From positions 2,608,431-2,672,430 of the forward strand of contig OZ245364.1 of assembly GCA_965226545.1 (NCBI GenBank): DNA of 64,000 nt. Reading direction: 5' to 3'. Positions 7,872-16,721 of the stretch are shown piece after piece; positions within the stretch are counted from its first letter, which is position 1; every line of letters begins with the position of its first letter. The notes below the pieces were generated by a model, which worked only from the letters and a program-made list of their open reading frames with translations, was not told the DNA's origin and searched no databases. Source of the DNA: JAHRAW01 sp965226545. Its GTDB lineage: Bacteria; Pseudomonadota; Gammaproteobacteria; Arenicellales; Poriferihabitantaceae. The translations under genes were made by a program, and so were the position numbers.

Positions 7872-9308
7872 ATGAAAACCAACCCTCATACCGCCAACCC
7901 GCAATCAACCGCGCGCGCGCCGATGCATCCCGGAGTGCGCGCCGCGATTGCGTTTGCATTTGTTTTCGGCGCGCTTGGGTTGGTCGGCGGTGTGCAGTCG
8001 TGGGCGTTGGCGTTGGCGATTTTGAATCTTTGTTTAATCTCGGCGGTGATGGCGCTTGGCGTGAATATTCAGTGGGGGTACGCCGGGTTGTTTAATGTCG
8101 GCGTGGTGGGCTTTGCCGCGTTGGGCGGGTTGGCGCCGGTGTTGGTGTCGAATGCGCCGGTGGTTGGCGCGTGGGCGGCCGGCGGCAACGGGTTGTTGCT
8201 GGCGGCGTTGTGCGTTTTGGTCACCATTGGCGCGGTGATGGTTGTGCGCGCATTAATGCCGCGCGGGATGCGGCGCACCATCGCGCTCGGCGCGATTATT
8301 GCGCTCGGGTATTTTGGCGCGCGACATTTTTATGACCCGGCGGTCGCCGCCATCGAAGCGCTTAACCCGGCGAAATACGGTTATCTCGGCGGGTTGGGAT
8401 TGCCGGTGCTGCTGTCGTGGGCGGTCGGCGGGTTGTTGGCGGCTGGTGCTGCGATGTTGGTCGGCAAGATTGCGCTTGGCTTGCGTTCGGATTATCTCGC
8501 GATAGCGACGCTCGGCATCGCCGAGATTGTCATCGCCGCGCTTAAAAACGAGGAATGGTTGACGCGCGGCGTAAAAAACGTCACCGGCTTGGCGCGCCCG
8601 GTGCCGGTCGAAGTCGAACTGCAGCAACACCAGCAATTTATCGAATGGGTCGCGCGATTAAACGACGGACGATTAACCATCGCTGCGCGCGAATCCATCG
8701 CCGCGCACGACCAACTGTTGACGCAATTGGTGATTGATTATTCCGGCTTGTTGGTTAAATTATGTTACAGCGGCTTGTTTGCCGGCGTGTTGTTGATAAT
8801 TTTGGCGGCCAGTCAAGCCGCGCTTAATTCGCCGTGGGGGCGGATGATGCGCGCGATTCGCGACAATGAAACCGCCGCCGACGCCATGGGCAAAAACATC
8901 ACCGCGCGACATCGTCAAGTGTTCATCCTCGGCTCAGCCGTCATCGGCATCGGCGGCGCAATGTTGGTGACCTTGGACGGGCAATTCACCCCCGGCGCGT
9001 ATAACCCGTTGCGGTTTACTTTTTTAATTTGGGTGATGGTGATTGTCGGCGGCTCGGGCAACAACTTGGGGGCGGTGCTCGGCGGCTTTGTCGTTTGGTT
9101 GTTGTGGATTGAAGTCGAGCCGGCCGGTTTGTGGTTGACCGACGCCGCCACCCGCGCCCTTGGCGAATCGCATCCGTTGCGGCTGCATTTAATCGACAAC
9201 GCCCAGCACATGCGCGTGTTGTTAATGGGCTTGGTGTTGCTCATCGTGATGCGCTTTACGCCCGGCGGCATTTTGCCGGCGGTCGTGCATCGCCGTGCGC
9301 ATCGATGA
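7872..9308 (+). CDS. livM: LIV-type ABC transporter permease LivM
   Basis: This is the second permease, 478 residues from the ATG before KTNPHTANPQ. A GTG at 7797 and an ATG at 7923 (MHPGVRAA) are alternatives, and the latter starts just before the first hydrophobic span. Family marks are NIQWGYAGLFNVGVVGFAALGG, GLRSDYLAIATLGIAEI, and WGRMMRAIRDNETAADAMGKN before the C-terminal spans, with VIVGGSGNNLGAVLGG near the end. It is longer than usual because of a polar segment between residues 230 and 290. It converges on the binding-protein gene, and the shared spacer holds a strong minus-strand terminator. Confidence 0.9.
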   Translation: MKTNPHTANPQSTARAPMHPGVRAAIAFAFVFGALGLVGGVQSWALALAILNLCLISAVMALGVNIQWGYAGLFNVGVVGFAALGGLAPVLVSNAPVVGAWAAGGNGLLLAALCVLVTIGAVMVVRALMPRGMRRTIALGAIIALGYFGARHFYDPAVAAIEALNPAKYGYLGGLGLPVLLSWAVGGLLAAGAAMLVGKIALGLRSDYLAIATLGIAEIVIAALKNEEWLTRGVKNVTGLARPVPVEVELQQHQQFIEWVARLNDGRLTIAARESIAAHDQLLTQLVIDYSGLLVKLCYSGLFAGVLLIILAASQAALNSPWGRMMRAIRDNETAADAMGKNITARHRQVFILGSAVIGIGGAMLVTLDGQFTPGAYNPLRFTFLIWVMVIVGGSGNNLGAVLGGFVVWLLWIEVEPAGLWLTDAATRALGESHPLRLHLIDNAQHMRVLLMGLVLLIVMRFTPGGILPAVVHRRAHR

Positions 9309-9322
9309 GCGGTTAAGTTAAA

Positions 9323-9353
9323 TAAAAACCGGCGACGGTTGCCCGTCGCCGGT
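9323..9353 (-). terminator. Intrinsic terminator of the binding-protein gene
   Basis: There is an 11-base-pair perfect stem (ACCGGCGACGG with its complement) closing a 4-base loop. Read on the minus strand it is followed at once by TTTTTATTT. On the plus strand the run after the stem is GAGTG, so it serves the minus-strand binding-protein transcript. It is the only textbook Rho-independent terminator I found in the window. Confidence 0.85.
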
Positions 9354-9482
9354 GAGTGTGCAATGGTTGTTGTGATGCTTATCGAAGTGCGTATCGCAAC
9401 AATTGCGCAACGATAAATGCAAATCAAATCAAATCAAATCAAATTAAATCAATACAACACAACAACCAAAAAAAAACCGCGA

Positions 9483-10697
9483 TTAACGCACGCGCACGGT
9501 GACGAATTCGCCGCCTTTAACTTCCTCTTCCTTATAGGAACCGTACACTTCGCCGACTTCGTTGAACTCGACGCCGGTGGCGCCGACATAATCAACATCA
9601 CCGCCTTTGGCGAGAATCTTCAACGCCTTATCCAACTGCCCGGCGTAGATTTTGCGCCCCGGGGCGTTGGCGACTTGCATCACCTTCGCTTGAATCGCGC
9701 CGCGTTCGGACGATTTTGCAGCCTGCATCGCCAGCAACAACAACGCCGCAGCGTCGTAGGATTCGGCGCGGAACGGGCCGTCGCCGTCCAAACCGTTTTT
9801 GTCGGCGAATTTATGGAAACGCTCGGTGGTTTTGTCTTCGCCGCCGGGACGCGTGCCGACTGCGCCGTTGAGTTCATCGCCGAATGCATCGGTCAGCGAA
9901 TCGCCAATCATGCCGTCGCCAAACACGAATTTGTCGAACGCATCGGTGTCCAATGACGCCTGAATGATGCCCTTGCCGCCTTGGTCGAGATAGCCGAACA
10001 CGGCCAAATGCGATGCGCCGGTGGTTGCCAATGCCGCGACTTCGGCGGAATAATCGGCGCGCCCGTCTTCATGCGCGACGCTGGCTTCGACCTTGCCGCC
10101 GAGCGATTCGAATGCATCGGTAAACGATTCGGCAAGCCCCTTGCCGTAGTCGCTGTTGGTGTAGGTGACGGCGATTTTTTTCACGCCGCGTTCCTTCATA
10201 ATCTGCGCCAACACCTGCCCTTGACGCGCATCCGACGGTGCGGTGCGGAAGAAATAGCCTTTGTCGGCAATCGTCGACAACGCCGGCGAAGTCGCCGACG
10301 GCGAGATAATCGCGACGCCGTTGGGCACCGCAACATTGTTGGCGATTGCGGTGGTTACGCCCGAACAATCGGCGCCCATAATCGCGGCGACGCGGTCCGA
10401 GGTTACCAATCGTTCAGCCGCGGCGGTGGCGGCGGCGGCATCGACGCAAGTCGAATCGGCGCGCACCGAAGTCACAGTCGCGCCATCGAGCAAGCGACCG
10501 GACCGATTCACTTCGCTCATCGCCAATTCGGCGGAGGCGGCCATATCCGGGGTGAGCGATTCAATCGGCCCGGTAAAGCCGAGAATCACGCCGACCTTAA
10601 TATCGTCGGCAAACGCCGTCGGCAGCAACAGCGCGCCAACGACGCACACCGCCGCCTTGCGCAAAGTGCACCGCCAGTTTTTGCTGATAACGTTCAT
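9483..10697 (-). CDS. livK: LIV-type periplasmic substrate-binding protein
   Basis: This is a 404-residue secreted binding protein of the Leu/Ile/Val receptor family. An N-terminal Lys/Arg stretch and hydrophobic core end at AFADD, a likely signal peptidase I site. The mature start DIKVGVILGFTGPIESLTPD and the mid-protein VTYTNSDYGKGLAESF are typical, and two cysteines (STCVD and ADCSG) could form the family disulfide. GAGG stands 8 bases before the ATG. It is encoded opposite to and downstream of livGFHM, so it can be expressed separately and in excess, as binding proteins usually are. The ligand could be a branched-chain or other amino acid, an amide or a related organic nitrogen compound; nearness to ald/xsc does not prove a sulfonate. 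Confidence 0.88.
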   Translation of the reverse strand: MNVISKNWRCTLRKAAVCVVGALLLPTAFADDIKVGVILGFTGPIESLTPDMAASAELAMSEVNRSGRLLDGATVTSVRADSTCVDAAAATAAAERLVTSDRVAAIMGADCSGVTTAIANNVAVPNGVAIISPSATSPALSTIADKGYFFRTAPSDARQGQVLAQIMKERGVKKIAVTYTNSDYGKGLAESFTDAFESLGGKVEASVAHEDGRADYSAEVAALATTGASHLAVFGYLDQGGKGIIQASLDTDAFDKFVFGDGMIGDSLTDAFGDELNGAVGTRPGGEDKTTERFHKFADKNGLDGDGPFRAESYDAAALLLLAMQAAKSSERGAIQAKVMQVANAPGRKIYAGQLDKALKILAKGGDVDYVGATGVEFNEVGEVYGSYKEEEVKGGEFVTVRVR

Positions 10698-11260
10698 AAT
10701 CAATTCCTCACAAAAGTAAACGGGGGTGGTTAAAAAAAGTGTTGGAAGTCGCCGGGCAACGGCGCGCCATCGCGGCAAAACCCAATGCGGATGTCGTACA
10801 ATGCCAAGCCGTTTTCCGAACGCGGCGATTATACCCGCAATTGCCGCCGATGCAAACGAAACGCAATCGCTTCGATGTCCAACCCGCCGCGTGCAAGTGG
10901 AGGTGGATTGCAATGAATATGAATATGAATTTGATTTTTAATTAAATTTAATTTTAATTTTATTTAATTTAATTCCATTCGCCGCCGCACTGTTTTGGGT
11001 TAATCTTTATTGTCGACAGTGGTCGGAAATCCTATTGCAATGCACATTTAACAATGCGCATTACGCTTTAACTTTTTTAGTTAACTTATTTATAGTTTGC
11101 CTTGATTGAATTAAGTTGCACACCGAATTTAATTTGCATTAGTTAAGTTGCACTTTTATTGTGACTGCAATGACGATGTTTACAGTGCATACCGCACATA
11201 CAACGTTTGATTACAGTTCACACAGTGATTAACCCTTCATTATTAAACGGAAAACCCGCG
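10698..11260. other. Gene-free region with a divergent promoter
   Basis: About 560 bases carry no convincing gene. A TATAAT box on the minus strand at 10828-10833 probably drives the binding-protein gene with a leader of about 125 bases. From 10920 to 11000 the DNA is runs of TTTAATTTAATT units, and from 11040 to 11230 it is AT-rich with imperfect copies of TTAAGTTGCAC. Confidence 0.5.
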
Positions 11261-12316
11261 ATGAATTTTTACTGGCCGATGCGCCTGTCGTTGTTGTTGT
11301 ATCTGGCGTTGCTTGCGTTGATTTCGGTGAATTTGGCGCAGTTGTTTCGCCTGCCGTTAATAGTCGTCGGCATTGCGCCGGGGATTGCGGCGATTGCATT
11401 GCTCGGCGCTTGGCTGTTTGGCGGCGCGCGACGCACCTTATTAACCTGCCTGTTAACCATCGGCACGTTCGGCTTGACCGCAGTTGCGGTGGTGTTGGCG
11501 TTGCCGGCGTGGCGGGTGATTGCCGGCGAACCGTCCGGCGCATCCGCCGGGCAAATGGCGCCGGTGTTTGCGGCCGCGCTGGCCTTGCATGCCTGCAATC
11601 TGTGGGTCGCCGCGGTCAACTCAGGCGAGCAGGAACAAAGCACCGAACGTCTCGCGCGATTGTTGTACGGCCCCGGCGCATTGGCGTCGCTGATTACCGC
11701 GCTGATTTTATGCGCCGGCGCAACGTTGGGATTGGAATGGCTATCGACGCGCGGCGAACAATACGATGAATGGACGCGGCGATTTTTACAGCGCGGCATC
11801 ATCCCGCCGCTGACCGTAACGCTGTTTTTTTGGGGCGCGTTGTTGTTGTTTGGCAAAGCCTGGAACAACAGTTATCTGCGCCGCACCATCAAACATTGGC
11901 CGAACGCCGCCCCGCCCAGTTTGGCCGCATTTGCGGTCGGGTTGGATGTGCTGAGCGTCAACGCCGCCGCGATTGACCGCGGCATGCATCTGCTGTGGCA
12001 ACGCCACGAAGAATCCTATTTGCTGCCGCGCTATCTCAGTTGGGCTGTGCCGATACTCGGCTTCATCGGCACGGTGCTCGGCATCTCGCTGGCCGCCGAA
12101 GGCATTCGCCGCATCATCGGCTCGGACGCCGGGCTGGCGAGTTTATCCGGCGATTTGGACGGCGCGATTGCGCCGCTCGGCATCGCATTCGACACCACCT
12201 TGGTGGCGTTGTCGCTGAGCGTTGTGCTGATGTTGTTGTTGGTGTTGACGCAACGCAGCGAACAACGGCTGCTGGCCAATCTCGAACGCCGATTGCGCGA
12301 AACCGCCGGTGGCTGA
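11261..12316 (+). CDS. MotA/TolQ/ExbB-like proton-channel membrane protein
   Basis: This is a 351-residue polytopic inner-membrane protein, first of a four-gene set. Hydrophobic segments lie near residues 8-28, 30-52, 58-82, 100-120, 138-160, 180-205, 255-280 and 310-340. The last two carry the stator-channel pattern: PILGFIGTVLGISLAAEGI, then GDLDGAIAPLGIAFDTTLVALSLSV, matching the P-x-LG-x-x-GTVxG and A-x-x-TT features of MotA/ExbB proteins. The charged C-terminal tail (QRSEQRLLANLERRLRE) is cytoplasmic-looking. It has more spans than ExbB or MotA, so an N-terminal membrane domain was added. I start at ATG 11261 because the first span follows directly. The next gene overlaps its stop by 8 bases. 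By family it should use proton or sodium flow to power its partners. Confidence 0.75.
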   Translation: MNFYWPMRLSLLLYLALLALISVNLAQLFRLPLIVVGIAPGIAAIALLGAWLFGGARRTLLTCLLTIGTFGLTAVAVVLALPAWRVIAGEPSGASAGQMAPVFAAALALHACNLWVAAVNSGEQEQSTERLARLLYGPGALASLITALILCAGATLGLEWLSTRGEQYDEWTRRFLQRGIIPPLTVTLFFWGALLLFGKAWNNSYLRRTIKHWPNAAPPSLAAFAVGLDVLSVNAAAIDRGMHLLWQRHEESYLLPRYLSWAVPILGFIGTVLGISLAAEGIRRIIGSDAGLASLSGDLDGAIAPLGIAFDTTLVALSLSVVLMLLLVLTQRSEQRLLANLERRLRETAGG

Positions 12317-12830
12317 GCAGCCTCGACAAGTTGCGCCGGACGACGACAACAACGCGCCGATGATGGCGATTTTCGGCGGCGTGTTTGGGTTGCTGATGGT
12401 GTTTTTGGTGGTGGTCAATTTATATTCAGACGCCGCCCAACGCGAACGTCTCGAAAAAGGCGGCGAAGACGGCTTGTATCGCATCGAGCGGTTGGACGGC
12501 GGCAGCGGCTTTATCGTCATCACCTTCCCCGGCGAATTGCGCATCATCGAACTCGGCTTGAGCATCGCCTCGACAAAAATCTGCGCGCCCGGCGGCGCGT
12601 TTGTTAATTATGCGCGGCGCATCTATGAAGGCGACCGTGACCAATTGGTGTTTTTTATGTTGGAAGGCAGCGTGCCGACCATGGCGATTGCGCGCGAATG
12701 TTTGCGCCAACTGTGGCCGCAAACGCCGCTGACCATCGGCTGGGTGATTGCCGACAACGAACTGCTCAAATCGGTTGCGCTCAACGACATCCCCAACTAC
12801 ATCCGCGAATACGTCGAGGAATCTCGATGA
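12309..12830 (+). CDS. Single-span envelope protein, motor-cluster gene 2
   Basis: This 173-residue protein has one N-terminal transmembrane segment (MMAIFGGVFGLLMVFLVVVNLY, residues 18-39) and a periplasmic domain of about 130 residues that I do not recognise. The layout matches ExbD/TolR/MotB partners of a channel protein, but no conserved Asp is evident inside the span. It starts with GTG inside the 3' end of the channel gene, and its own stop overlaps the ATG of the next gene (ATGA), so the three are translationally coupled. The call as a stator partner is inference from topology and position. Confidence 0.6.
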   Translation: MAEQPRQVAPDDDNNAPMMAIFGGVFGLLMVFLVVVNLYSDAAQRERLEKGGEDGLYRIERLDGGSGFIVITFPGELRIIELGLSIASTKICAPGGAFVNYARRIYEGDRDQLVFFMLEGSVPTMAIARECLRQLWPQTPLTIGWVIADNELLKSVALNDIPNYIREYVEESR

Positions 12831-14689
12831 AACGCGAAGCCGCGCGCAATGCATTGCCGGATTTTGCCGGCGTCGCCTTGGTCGATATTCTCGCCAACGG
12901 TTTGGCGATGTTGATTATTTTAATCGCCTTGAGCATCAGTGCGCGCAGCGAACACGAACAACGCACCACCGCGCAAGTCGAGGAAGTCGAGACCATGATG
13001 AGTCGACGTTTTAGCACTTCGCTGGTGCTGAACAGCCTCGCCGCCAGCCCGCCGGCGCAACTGCATGATTACGACAACTCGCCGATAGACCAGATTCTCG
13101 ACCCGCAAATCCTGCCGATTATCGAACTGCATCGCGGGTTTGTGCGCGAATATTATCGCGGCACGGTGTGGACGCGCGCCGAATTGTTGCGCGAACCGAA
13201 TGCGATGGACGCTTGGCTGCTCGAGTTTGACGAACAACGCAAAAACCGTTTGCGCGTCGACATCTACGACATCACGCAATTTTATTTGGTGATGTCGATT
13301 TTGCGCGACCACGATGTGCCGACACGCCATTGGCATTTTCTCGATGGCGGACTCGGTGCACTGGCCGCCGCCAACTGCCCGCCGGGCGTCGCCGCCAAAG
13401 ATTGCAAAGGCGAAGGCGAACAAGGCGCATTGGCAAAATTAGCCGGCGAAAGCGGCGGCGGGCAAGGTGATGGCGATGGCGATGGCGATGGCGATGGCAA
13501 CGGTGAAGGCGGCGGACAAGGCGAAGGTCAATGGCCGCCGCAGGATGATGCACAAGGGCAAGGCGGGCAAGGCGCCGGCGGTGCGCCGTTTCCCGGCGGT
13601 GCCGCATTTGGCGATGTCGGCGGAATGCCCGGCGGCGTGCCCGGTGGACAACCGGGCGGGCAACCCGGCGGTGCCGCCGGTGGCATACCGGGCGGCATGC
13701 CCGGCGGATTGCCGGGCGGCGAACCGATGCTCGGCGGCGGCAGTTTCCCCAACGCCCGCCCCTTGCGCGCGCAACAATTGCCGGCCGATTTAAGCGCGTT
13801 TGGCTTGCTCGGCAGCGATTTGGATGCGCCGGTGCAGTTCCGCCGCTCGACGCCGGAATCGCTGCAATCCGCACAGCCACTCGACGATTTACAAGGCGAA
13901 GCGCCAAGCATCGCCGAAGTGCTGGCGGTGTTGTTGACCTATCTCGAACGATTGCAATTGACGTTGGAATTGGGCGGCTCGCCAACTTCGTTATTGGAAA
14001 ACTTCAACGCCTATCTGCGCGCCGCCTTCGCCAACCCGCCGCCATTGCGCGGCGCCTCCGCCGAAATCGTCGATGACTTGGCGGCGCAATTAACCGATGC
14101 AACCCCGTCGCTCAGCGATTGGGATAAACCGCAGGCAACCTTAACCATCCGCCATCGCGCGCCGTTAATTGACACCGCCGACGCCGCCGATGATGACGAT
14201 GACAACGCCGCCACCCCGGCGCAGTTAATCGTTGCGCCGAACCGTCGATTGCAAGCCGTCATCGTTGCCGGCGGCGCACAACCCCCGCCGCCGGCGGCGC
14301 GCCCGACCTTGCATCTCAACGCGCATCCGGATGTGTGGCGCGGGTTGTTGGTGGCGTTGGAACCGGATTCGATTTTATTGATGCCGCCGGTGCAGCACGG
14401 CGCGACGCCATCGAACACAACGCAATTAAAATGGCGCGCACTCGCCTACATCGCCCCGACCTTTGACGACTTCATCGTCGGCTTCGCCTATGCCGCCATC
14501 GATGCCGACGGCAATCTGCAAATCGGCGGCGACGACAATCGCGTGCGATTGGACGGCGGCGCCTTGCGCACGCCGCATCTCAGCGCAAACTTCGGCGCAC
14601 GCGGCTGGCTGTGGTCGTTGTATGTTGTATTGCTGCTCGGCTTGTTCGGCGCGGTTCTCCTCACCCGCCGATTATTCGCGCGCGGTTGA
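12827..14689 (+). CDS. ExbD/MotB-like protein with Gly/Pro-rich linker, motor-cluster gene 3
   Basis: The protein has 620 residues. An N-terminal span (residues about 13-36) contains VDILANGLAMLIILI, with Asp20 placed like the proton-relay Asp of ExbD and MotB. Residues about 205-305 are low complexity: a DG/EG-rich run followed by repeats of the form x-PGG (MPGG, VPGG, QPGG, IPGG, LPGG), which should be extended and flexible. A globular part follows, then a C-terminal span (GWLWSLYVVLLLGLFGAVLL) with a short basic tail, so most of the chain is periplasmic and anchored at both ends. GAGGA lies 7 bases before the ATG. The architecture is not one I can match to a named family; the stator-partner role is inferred. 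Confidence 0.65.
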   Translation: MKREAARNALPDFAGVALVDILANGLAMLIILIALSISARSEHEQRTTAQVEEVETMMSRRFSTSLVLNSLAASPPAQLHDYDNSPIDQILDPQILPIIELHRGFVREYYRGTVWTRAELLREPNAMDAWLLEFDEQRKNRLRVDIYDITQFYLVMSILRDHDVPTRHWHFLDGGLGALAAANCPPGVAAKDCKGEGEQGALAKLAGESGGGQGDGDGDGDGDGNGEGGGQGEGQWPPQDDAQGQGGQGAGGAPFPGGAAFGDVGGMPGGVPGGQPGGQPGGAAGGIPGGMPGGLPGGEPMLGGGSFPNARPLRAQQLPADLSAFGLLGSDLDAPVQFRRSTPESLQSAQPLDDLQGEAPSIAEVLAVLLTYLERLQLTLELGGSPTSLLENFNAYLRAAFANPPPLRGASAEIVDDLAAQLTDATPSLSDWDKPQATLTIRHRAPLIDTADAADDDDDNAATPAQLIVAPNRRLQAVIVAGGAQPPPPAARPTLHLNAHPDVWRGLLVALEPDSILLMPPVQHGATPSNTTQLKWRALAYIAPTFDDFIVGFAYAAIDADGNLQIGGDDNRVRLDGGALRTPHLSANFGARGWLWSLYVVLLLGLFGAVLLTRRLFARG

Positions 14690-14857
14690 ATGATGTTGAT
14701 GGGTTGATGCGGGGCTTGCACAGTAATTTGTGCAATGTTTATTTAATGTTTATTTAATGTTTATGCATTACGCATGCACCGTTCGACAGTACACATGCAA
14801 CCCACACGCAACTTTATTAACGCGCACACACTTCCCAACACCGCAACAACCACTTAA

Positions 14858-16399
14858 ATGAACGCTTATAAACTCGCCGCGATTGGTTTGTTGGTGTTGC
14901 TTGGCTTGGTCGGCTGGGTCACGCGGTTTGGCGCCGGTGAATTGCAAAGTGACACCCGCACCATCCAACTCGGTTTTGCCGCGGCGCAAACCGCGCGCGC
15001 CAAACCATTGGACGAGGCCACGCTCGATGCATTGGAACGCGGTTATTTCTCGCGCGAATTATCCGCGCGACTCGACCGTCCGCCGCATCGCGCGCAACTC
15101 GATGAATTTTGGGTTGACCGTTGCGAAGTGCGTCAAATTGATTTCGAACGTTTTGTCGCGTGGCGCGAACAAAACGGTGAAGCCGCGCCGCGCAGCACCT
15201 CGAGCGGACATCGCATCGCCGGCTTGTTGCATTCCCCGGCCAGCGGCGTCGATGCCGCCGACGCCGAGTTGTATTGCCAATCGGCCGGCGGACGCCTGCC
15301 GTGGGCGGAGGAACTCGAGGCATTGGCAAGCGGGCGCAACGGGCGGCTGTATCCGTGGGGCGATTCGTTTGACGGCTCGTTTTGGCCGTATCAAGATGCG
15401 CATCGCAACGCTTCGCAACCGTGCGCGATTCATCCGCGCGCGTCCTCGCCCGAAGGCGTGCATGATTTGGCAAACAACGTGATGGAATGGAGTCGCGGGC
15501 GGCGCGATGCGCATCCGCGCGACCGTCGTCCGGGCGCGCACGGTGCGCCGCCGATTCGCGCGCGCGGGCGGGCGTTGTATGCATTGTCGTCCGCGTGGCT
15601 GCCGATTGGCGCGCACACCCGCAGCCATCATCTCGGCTTTCGTTGCGCATATAACCAACCGCCGCGCGCGCCGTTTGCCTGGGGCGCGCGCGTTGACGCC
15701 GCGCGAATCGCCGGCGGCGATTATCCGCTTGGCGTGCCGGCTGATTTTCCGCTGGCGCGCGTCGCCGTGTTGTTGCCGCAGGCGCAACACCGCGAAGCGC
15801 GCCGCATGATTGGCGCAACCAAACGCGCGCGCCGTTTGCGCGTCGGCGTATGCGAAGTCAGCCGCGCCGAATACGCCGCATTTTTGCGCCATCCGCTGGC
15901 ACAACTCGGGCTGTTTGCCAATCAACACGAACCGCGCGGCGAAAATTACACGCCGCACAATTGGCAAAGCCAACGGCAAAATCCAACCTTGCCGGTCAGC
16001 GGCGTCAACTGGTGGGCTGCCGATGCCTTCGCCCGCTGGGCCGGCGGACGTCTGCCGCGGCGCGATGAATGGCAACTGCTCGCCGCCGGCAAGGACGCGC
16101 GCGACTATCCATGGGGCGATGAATATTCGCCGGCGTTTGCCGCCGCCGGCATCGAACACGGCGTGCATGCTTGCGCAACCAACGCACTCGACCAAAACGC
16201 GGACGGCGTGTTTGATTTGGCCGGCAATGTCTCCGAATGGACGCGCTCAGTGGTCGCCGAACGCGGCGATTACGCCGCCTGGGTGCAAGGCGGCAACCCG
16301 CGCCTGCCGCCGCAAACCGCCGCGCGTAGCGTGTTTGGCAGATTGGTGCCGCTCAATCACCAATCACCAAGCATCGGTTTTCGCGTGGTGTTTGATTAA
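14858..16399 (+). CDS. Membrane-anchored protein with two FGE/SUMF1-like domains
   Basis: This 513-residue protein has an N-terminal hydrophobic anchor (residues 5-22) and two tandem copies of the formylglycine-generating-enzyme (SUMF1, C-type-lectin-like) fold. The first spans about residues 75-270 and contains FWVDRCEVRQIDFERFV, GGRLPWAEELEAL, LYPWGDSF and VHDLANNVMEWSRG. The second spans about 275-513 and contains RVGVCEVSRAEYAAFL, GGRLPRRDEWQLLAAG, DYPWGDEY, VFDLAGNVSEWTRS and SIGFRVVF. The paired active-site cysteines of true FGE are not evident, so a structural or binding role is more likely than sulfatase activation. It follows the three motor-like genes after 168 bases. FGE-fold proteins accompany the GldL/GldM motor in Bacteroidota (GldK, GldJ), which is the nearest described parallel. 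Confidence 0.75.
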   Translation: MNAYKLAAIGLLVLLGLVGWVTRFGAGELQSDTRTIQLGFAAAQTARAKPLDEATLDALERGYFSRELSARLDRPPHRAQLDEFWVDRCEVRQIDFERFVAWREQNGEAAPRSTSSGHRIAGLLHSPASGVDAADAELYCQSAGGRLPWAEELEALASGRNGRLYPWGDSFDGSFWPYQDAHRNASQPCAIHPRASSPEGVHDLANNVMEWSRGRRDAHPRDRRPGAHGAPPIRARGRALYALSSAWLPIGAHTRSHHLGFRCAYNQPPRAPFAWGARVDAARIAGGDYPLGVPADFPLARVAVLLPQAQHREARRMIGATKRARRLRVGVCEVSRAEYAAFLRHPLAQLGLFANQHEPRGENYTPHNWQSQRQNPTLPVSGVNWWAADAFARWAGGRLPRRDEWQLLAAGKDARDYPWGDEYSPAFAAAGIEHGVHACATNALDQNADGVFDLAGNVSEWTRSVVAERGDYAAWVQGGNPRLPPQTAARSVFGRLVPLNHQSPSIGFRVVFD

Positions 16400-16721
16400 G
16401 CGGGATGGATGTGACGATTGATGTGTCAATTGATTTGACCATCGACACTTTGGGTTGTGGCGGCGATGCGGATTTGTTTTTGTTTAGTTGATTTCAGTTT
16501 TACTTTCGACTTGTTTTTGTTTTACTGCATACCGTTATATTGTTATGTCGTTTAATACTGTTTGGTTTTACTTAACCGAATCAAGTAACAGCGAATCAAG
16601 TAACTAACTGCACAACGAATCGAATAACGAAGTGCATAATGAAGTGCATAGCATAATGAAGTGCATAGCATAACGAAGTGCATAACAAGTCGAGACAATC
16701 AATGCATCGACGACCACACAT
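16400..16721. repeat. Gene-free low-complexity spacer, convergent
   Basis: This spacer lies between converging genes. Positions 16490-16580 are TTTTTGTTT/ACTTGTTTTTG-like; 16612-16690 holds four imperfect copies of gaagtgcata(atgaagtgcatagcata). No gene and no hairpin with a T-run is present, so termination of either neighbour is not explained here. Confidence 0.5.

Noticed and set aside
9483..10913. Longer start for the livK-type gene at 10913
   Set aside because: The extra 72 codons lack a signal-like sequence, and a GAGG-preceded ATG at 10697 starts a normal signal peptide.
13272..13985. Arg/His-rich minus-strand frame in the motor cluster
   Set aside because: It is antisense to the Gly/Pro repeat linker and its composition is explained by that repeat.
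11261..16399. Zorya-type anti-phage system
   Set aside because: A MotA-like and an ExbD/MotB-like gene are present, but there is no OmpA-type peptidoglycan-binding end, no ZorC-like or ZorE-like protein and no helicase-nuclease.
11261..16399. True type 9 secretion (GldKLMN) genes
   Set aside because: Only the general scheme (motor plus FGE-fold protein) agrees; gene 1 is an eight-span MotA/ExbB-like protein rather than the two-span GldL, and no outer-membrane T9SS partner or GldN is present.
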